Part shown: one piece after another, positions 61,106-64,000 of the stretch
How the letters are laid out: each line of letters begins with the position of its first letter
Position numbering within the stretch: position 1 is the stretch's first letter
DNA from: Flavobacterium silvaticum
Lineage (GTDB): Bacteria > Bacteroidota > Bacteroidia > Flavobacteriales > Flavobacteriaceae
Direction of reading: 5' to 3'
Assembly (NCBI RefSeq): GCF_012911565.1
Contig: NZ_JAAMPU010000101.1
Coordinates: forward strand, 124,001-188,000
Length of the DNA stretch: 64,000 nucleotides
Translations under genes and position numbers: made by a program
The notes under the pieces: model-generated
The model's input: the letters and a program-made list of their open reading frames with translations, nothing else
Databases searched by the model: none
What the model was told of the DNA's origin: nothing

Positions 61106-61522
61106 ATGATACCTAACAAAGATTATAACAACGACCTGAACAATCTCGAAAGCGATAACCTGTCAAGCCAGGAAGCTGCAGGAACTATTCTGCCATCCAA
61201 AAGCGTAAGAGCCGAACAGGATGCCGAGGCAGGTGAAGACCTCGACTATTCCTCTCCGGATAAATACCTGGCCCTTGAACAGGAAGGCGTTCGGTTTACC
61301 CAGGAGTCAGATCCCATGGCATTGAATCCGGACAATATGGAATACCGCCAGCACGGCCAGCTTTCAGATGAATGGGATAATAACAACAGGAACAGCCGGA
61401 ATTCCGAAGCGTTCAACCAGGACGAATATATCCTTCGCGACAATATCGACCTCGATGAAGATCAGTCACAGTCTATCTCTTCGGATGAAGACATAGATAC
61501 CAACACAACCGATGAAGTGTAA
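61106..61522 (+). CDS. Acidic, probably disordered protein
   Basis: A 138-residue protein extremely rich in Asp, Glu, Asn, Ser and Gln (MIPNKDYNNDLNNLESDNLS at the start and SISSDEDIDTNTTDEV at the end), with no hydrophobic core. Probably disordered. It follows the 51-residue ORF by 2 bases and precedes a terminator, next to SpoIIAA-like and PNPOx-like genes, and resembles stress-associated disordered proteins in setting only. Confidence 0.6.
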   Translation: MIPNKDYNNDLNNLESDNLSSQEAAGTILPSKSVRAEQDAEAGEDLDYSSPDKYLALEQEGVRFTQESDPMALNPDNMEYRQHGQLSDEWDNNNRNSRNSEAFNQDEYILRDNIDLDEDQSQSISSDEDIDTNTTDEV

Positions 61523-61541
61523 GGAGCTTATCGATGTGATC

Positions 61542-61567
61542 AAAGCCAGAATTTCGTTCTGGCTTTT
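61542..61567 (+). terminator. Terminator of the stress-type unit
   Basis: AAAGCCAGAA and TTCTGGCTTT form a 10-bp stem around a short loop, followed by T residues, 20 bases after the stop of the acidic protein gene. It also lies just past the end of the convergent mscS gene. Confidence 0.9.
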
Positions 61568-61571
61568 TTAT

Positions 61572-62447
61572 TTAGGATAAGGGCGATTGTTTGATTTCGA
61601 CCGTATTCGTCGGCAATGGAATGGATTGCTGCTGGAACGAATCCATGATTTTTAAAATCACATTCGATTTGATTTCGGAATCGGACGGACTGGAATCGGT
61701 ACGGATCCAATAACTGATCGAAATAGTCACGCCGTTGCCTGAAATAGCACTTGCCTGAGCACTGATATTACGCCCTTTATCCTTTAAGATGCCGTTTGTA
61801 GATTTGAGCACATCAAGGACAGTCGAAATGGCAAGGTCGATTTTTGCAGACGTATCTATATTGACCTGTAAATCCTGATACAGGTAATTCTCCTGGCTGT
61901 AATTGATGAGGACATTCTTGACGAGAAGTGCATTTGGGATGTAAATGTTTTTTCCGGCAGACCGAACCTGGGTGTCGCGCAGATTCAATTCGACAACCGT
62001 TCCTTTTATTCCGCCCGATTCAATGATTTCGCCAATCGCGAATGGTCTTTTGAATGCTAAAAGGATTCCGGCGAGGAAATTTTCTCCAATGTCCTTTAAT
62101 GCAAAACCGACGACGAAAGCAGAAATTCCTGCGCCTGCGGCCAATGATGTCGCAAAATCCTTAAGCCCGATAATATTGAGGACAACCAGAAAAGCAATCA
62201 CCATGAAAATGGCGCGGAACAAACGCGACAGGAAATTCGCGAGTAACGGATCGTGCATTTTACCCCTGAGCCTGTTGCCCGAAAATACCTGGATTCTTCC
62301 CGCGATAAACCAACTGATCATAAAAACCACGACCGCCATAATGATCTTTGGCGTGAGGTCTACCAAGTCTGTGTAGTAGTTTTTGAGGTGTTCGATAAGG
62401 TCCGAGACAAAATTATGAAGCATTGTAAAGGTGTTTTCAGCTGACAA
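61572..62447 (-). CDS. MscS-family mechanosensitive channel
   Basis: A 291-residue MscS-type channel with three hydrophobic N-terminal helices and the pore motif region AAGAGISAFVVGFALKDIGE with NFLAGILLAFKRPF after it, then the soluble beta and alpha/beta domains. It releases solutes when membrane tension rises. Close to the minimal length of the family. Convergent with the stress-type unit. Confidence 0.93.
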   Translation of the reverse strand: MSAENTFTMLHNFVSDLIEHLKNYYTDLVDLTPKIIMAVVVFMISWFIAGRIQVFSGNRLRGKMHDPLLANFLSRLFRAIFMVIAFLVVLNIIGLKDFATSLAAGAGISAFVVGFALKDIGENFLAGILLAFKRPFAIGEIIESGGIKGTVVELNLRDTQVRSAGKNIYIPNALLVKNVLINYSQENYLYQDLQVNIDTSAKIDLAISTVLDVLKSTNGILKDKGRNISAQASAISGNGVTISISYWIRTDSSPSDSEIKSNVILKIMDSFQQQSIPLPTNTVEIKQSPLS

Positions 62448-62551
62448 TTAGCTGGTTGAAATTTTGGAATTATGCAATCCAAGATACTAATTCTGTAAAT
62501 CTTTTTGCAGCCACATCCCCGAAATTTGAGTACATCCAAAAATGAGAAATC

Positions 62552-62725
62552 ATGGGAACTTCAAAAAAGAAAACTGCCGAGAAAAACCAACAAGAAACAT
62601 TCATTACACTGCCGTCTGCCATGAATTATTTTGAAGAAGTGACAGATGAGATGCAAGTAGCTGATCCCAGCCAATATCCGGATTTTTTTGACGACGGAGA
62701 TTCCATGAACCGCTATCTGTGGTAA
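62552..62725 (+). CDS. Small acidic ORF, 57 residues
   Basis: ATG at 62552 opens MGTSKKKTAEKNQQETFITL and runs 57 codons to TAA at 62723-62725, just upstream of the tRNA promoter. The C-terminal half is acidic and ends FFDDGDSMNRYLW. No family is recognised. It lies between the divergent mscS gene and the tRNA, where no other gene fits, but short length limits confidence. Confidence 0.4.
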   Translation: MGTSKKKTAEKNQQETFITLPSAMNYFEEVTDEMQVADPSQYPDFFDDGDSMNRYLW

Positions 62726-62753
62726 GACAAAAACAAATTATAAAGATTTTTCC

Positions 62754-62783
62754 TTGCGAGGAATGCAAATCTTTGTATATTTG
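62754..62783 (+). promoter_or_regulatory. Promoter of the initiator tRNA gene
   Basis: TTG (62754-62756), 19 bases, then TATATTTG (62776-62783) matches the Bacteroidota consensus exactly, 12 bases before the tRNA. Confidence 0.85.
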
Positions 62784-62795
62784 CACCCGAAACAG

Positions 62796-62868
62796 CGCGG
62801 GATAGAGCAGTAGGCAGCTCGTCGGGCTCATAACCCGAAGGTCACAGGTTCGAGTCCTGTTCCCGCTA
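62796..62868 (+). tRNA. Initiator tRNA-Met (CAU)
   Basis: All arms fit: acceptor CGCGGGA with TCCCGCT, D-stem GAGC/GCTC, anticodon loop CTCATAA (anticodon CAU), T-arm ACAGG TTCGAGT CCTGT. The 1-72 pair is a C-T mismatch and the anticodon stem has three successive G-C pairs (GGG/CCC), both marks of the initiator. The discriminator base is A, and CCA is not encoded. Confidence 0.95.
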
Positions 62869-62874
62869 CTACCG

Positions 62875-62905
62875 AAAGCCATTCAGAAATGAGTGGCTTT
62901 TTTAT
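62875..62905 (+). terminator. tRNA terminator
   Basis: AAAGCCATTC (62875-62884) pairs with GAGTGGCTTT (62891-62900), one mismatch, followed by T residues. It lies just after the tRNA and before the J-domain gene. Confidence 0.78.
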
Positions 62906-62919
62906 TAGCTAAGAAAAAG

Positions 62920-63372
62920 ATGAACACGAAGAAAATCGGCGAGTACAGAACCTTGCTCGGAGTCACCAAAGAAGCCACTTTAAAAGAGCTCAAGACCATC
63001 TATCGCAACAGCATGAAAGATATCCATCCGGATACGATTGCCGATGCCGATGAACGTCATGCCGCTGAAGAAAAAAGTAAATCTATCATAGAAGCCTACC
63101 ACTTTCTTGTCAGCATCAACCCGGAAACGACGGCTAAGAACAAAGAGGAATATGTGAAGACGACTTCCACTTGTGCAATCCTCGATTTTTACATGGAAAA
63201 CCAGGCGCTCTACATCAGTTTCGCCGACGGTAGCAACTACGAATATTTCGGCGTTCCTAAAGTCATTTACCAGAAAATGATCAACGCCGATTCCCCTGCG
63301 CGTTTCGCCAGACGCCACATTTACGGCACCTATCTGTACAGAAGTGCGAGCAAGATTGTTTCAGCGGAATGA
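62920..63372 (+). CDS. J-domain plus KTSC-domain protein
   Basis: A 150-residue protein with an N-terminal J-domain-like helix pair holding the HPD tripeptide (NSMKDIHPDTIAD) and a C-terminal KTSC domain (STCAILDFYMENQALYISFA, then SNYEYFGVP and the RRHIYGTYLYR end). J-domains recruit Hsp70; KTSC domains have been linked to RNA or nucleic-acid contexts. The ATG at 62920 is chosen, because an upstream in-frame start at 62893 lies inside the tRNA terminator. No partner chaperone gene is adjacent. Confidence 0.83.
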   Translation: MNTKKIGEYRTLLGVTKEATLKELKTIYRNSMKDIHPDTIADADERHAAEEKSKSIIEAYHFLVSINPETTAKNKEEYVKTTSTCAILDFYMENQALYISFADGSNYEYFGVPKVIYQKMINADSPARFARRHIYGTYLYRSASKIVSAE

Positions 63373-63418
63373 TTTAACTATCGGAAAACGCTGAATTGAT
63401 AAAAATTTTCGAAATTAG

Positions 63419-63445
63419 AAGCTTCCATACCGGAGGCTTTTTTTA
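63419..63445 (+). terminator. Terminator after the J-domain/KTSC gene
   Basis: AAGCTTCC (63419-63426) and GGAGGCTT (63432-63439) pair, with one G-T wobble, and a T run follows, before the lipocalin-like gene at 63476. Confidence 0.65.
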
Positions 63446-63475
63446 TGGTTCCGGTTCCAATCCAAAACTACAACC

Positions 63476-63838
63476 ATGAAGTACATCTTTACAACACTTT
63501 TGCTATTGGCAATGAAGTCTGATTCCCAACTCAATTATAATCTGATATTGGGAACATGGACCCAGAAAGCGCTGGAAAAAAATGGGTATGAGGGCGTTTT
63601 TACGTTCAATTCGGACAGCACCGCGACCATTGAAATGAGGCAAGGCCAGAACGGTGCCGTTATGGGGTCTTTGTCAGGAACCTACAGCCTCAAAAAATCC
63701 GAAGGGAAGATGACAATGAAAATGTTCGGCGAAGAAAAGCTATTCAGCCTGATCCGTCTCGAAGCCGATTCGATGGTCGTTAAAAATATCAGCCAGAATA
63801 AACCTGAGATGACACTGGTGCGGTATAAATCAAAATAG
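63476..63838 (+). CDS. Small exported lipocalin-like protein
   Basis: A 120-residue protein with a hydrophobic leader (MKYIFTTLLLLAMKSDSQ) and a mature beta-rich part resembling a lipocalin-like domain (LGTWTQKALEKNGYEGVFTF, GSLSGTYSLKKSEGKMTM). The family is common in Bacteroidota and binds small ligands in some cases. Function unknown. It stands alone, 60 bases before era. Confidence 0.6.
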   Translation: MKYIFTTLLLLAMKSDSQLNYNLILGTWTQKALEKNGYEGVFTFNSDSTATIEMRQGQNGAVMGSLSGTYSLKKSEGKMTMKMFGEEKLFSLIRLEADSMVVKNISQNKPEMTLVRYKSK

Positions 63839-63877
63839 TCCGGCCTGCCTGACGCAAAGCCATTAAAATACAAAGCC

Positions 63878-63885
63878 TATCTTTG
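63878..63885 (+). promoter_or_regulatory. era -7 element
   Basis: TATCTTTG fits TAnnTTTG and ends 14 bases before the era start. No TTG lies in the right window upstream. Confidence 0.5.
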
Positions 63886-63899
63886 CAAAAAAATACACC

Positions 63900-64000
63900 A
63901 TGCACAAAGCAGGCTTCGTCAATATCATCGGGAATCCAAACGTAGGTAAGTCTACGCTTATGAATGCTTTTGTGGGCGAACGACTTTCGATCATCACCTC
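63900..64000 (+). CDS. era: GTPase Era, N-terminal part (truncated by window edge)
   Basis: The first 33 codons of the ribosome-assembly GTPase Era, which binds the 3' end of 16S r[12 protein letters not shown] is the G1 loop, and [12 protein letters not shown] leads to the G2 region. The rest lies beyond the window. Confidence 0.9.
   Translation, partial: MHKAGFVNIIGNPNVGKSTLMNAFVGERLSIIT

Noticed and set aside
62604-62882. 92-residue open frame antisense across the tRNA
   Set aside because: It runs through the initiator tRNA on the opposite strand; such tRNA-antisense frames are frequently mis-annotated as proteins.

Overview
The window comes from the chromosome of a Flavobacteriaceae bacterium (Bacteroidota), most likely Flavobacterium or a close relative. 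The signs are a complete gldK-gldL-gldM-gldN block of the type IX secretion system (T9SS), a short primary sigma factor lacking region 1.1, an XrtF exosortase with its partner protein, an HYC_CC_PP-type protein, a secreted protease with a T9SS C-terminal sorting domain, and promoters that repeatedly match TTG-N17-23-TAnnTTTG. Most of it is ordinary chromosome. No prophage, insertion sequence, CRISPR array or rRNA operon was seen.

Layout. 1-2.8 kb: a truncated AraC-type regulator, a membrane acyltransferase, a repeat-rich gap and rpoD. 2.9-7.9 kb: two tandem DUF3857 proteins, one with a transglutaminase triad and one without cysteine in its mature part, then an HTH regulator-like protein. 8.0-11.7 kb: a compact lipid operon with a lipoprotein, a 47-residue ORF, class I HMG-CoA reductase, a CDP-alcohol phosphatidyltransferase and a CdsA/phytol-kinase-like fusion. 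11.8-15.2 kb: pnp, rpsO and a free-methionine-sulfoxide-reductase-type GAF protein. 15.2-19.2 kb: xrtF and its partner, then a probable metal-uptake set (HYC_CC_PP protein, TonB receptor, HMA protein). 19.3-22.6 kb: DedA, a 666 bp gap with hairpins and a decayed ORF, and groEL/groES. 22.7-27.6 kb: a minus-strand series miaB, sigma-54 activator, lptE, TPR protein, secG. 27.6-31.3 kb: a T9SS-exported subtilase. 31.5-41.6 kb: topA, a degenerate arginase-fold protein, gldKLMN, a FAD oxidoreductase and a DUF983 protein.

41.7-51 kb: an ABC-F ATPase, a divergent App1 phosphatase/diacylglycerol kinase pair, a GNAT-like protein, a DUF1761 protein, a plant-type LRR protein, and YceI plus a leader-bearing pirin enclosed by an inverted repeat. 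51-59.9 kb: a Crp/Fnr regulator, a large GAF protein, an HD-domain/Pycsar-effector fusion, a metallophosphoesterase/kinase-like/beta-barrel fusion and a propeller-like lipoprotein. 59.9-64 kb: stress-type genes (SpoIIAA-like, PNPOx-like, small acidic proteins, MscS), initiator tRNA-Met, a J-domain/KTSC protein, a lipocalin-like protein and the start of era.

The best candidates for something new are the HMG-CoA reductase/CDP-alcohol/CdsA-kinase operon, the HD-PycTM fusion, the three-part phosphoesterase fusion, and a dispersed family of GACAA...TTGTC hairpins that includes a 54 bp tandem array.
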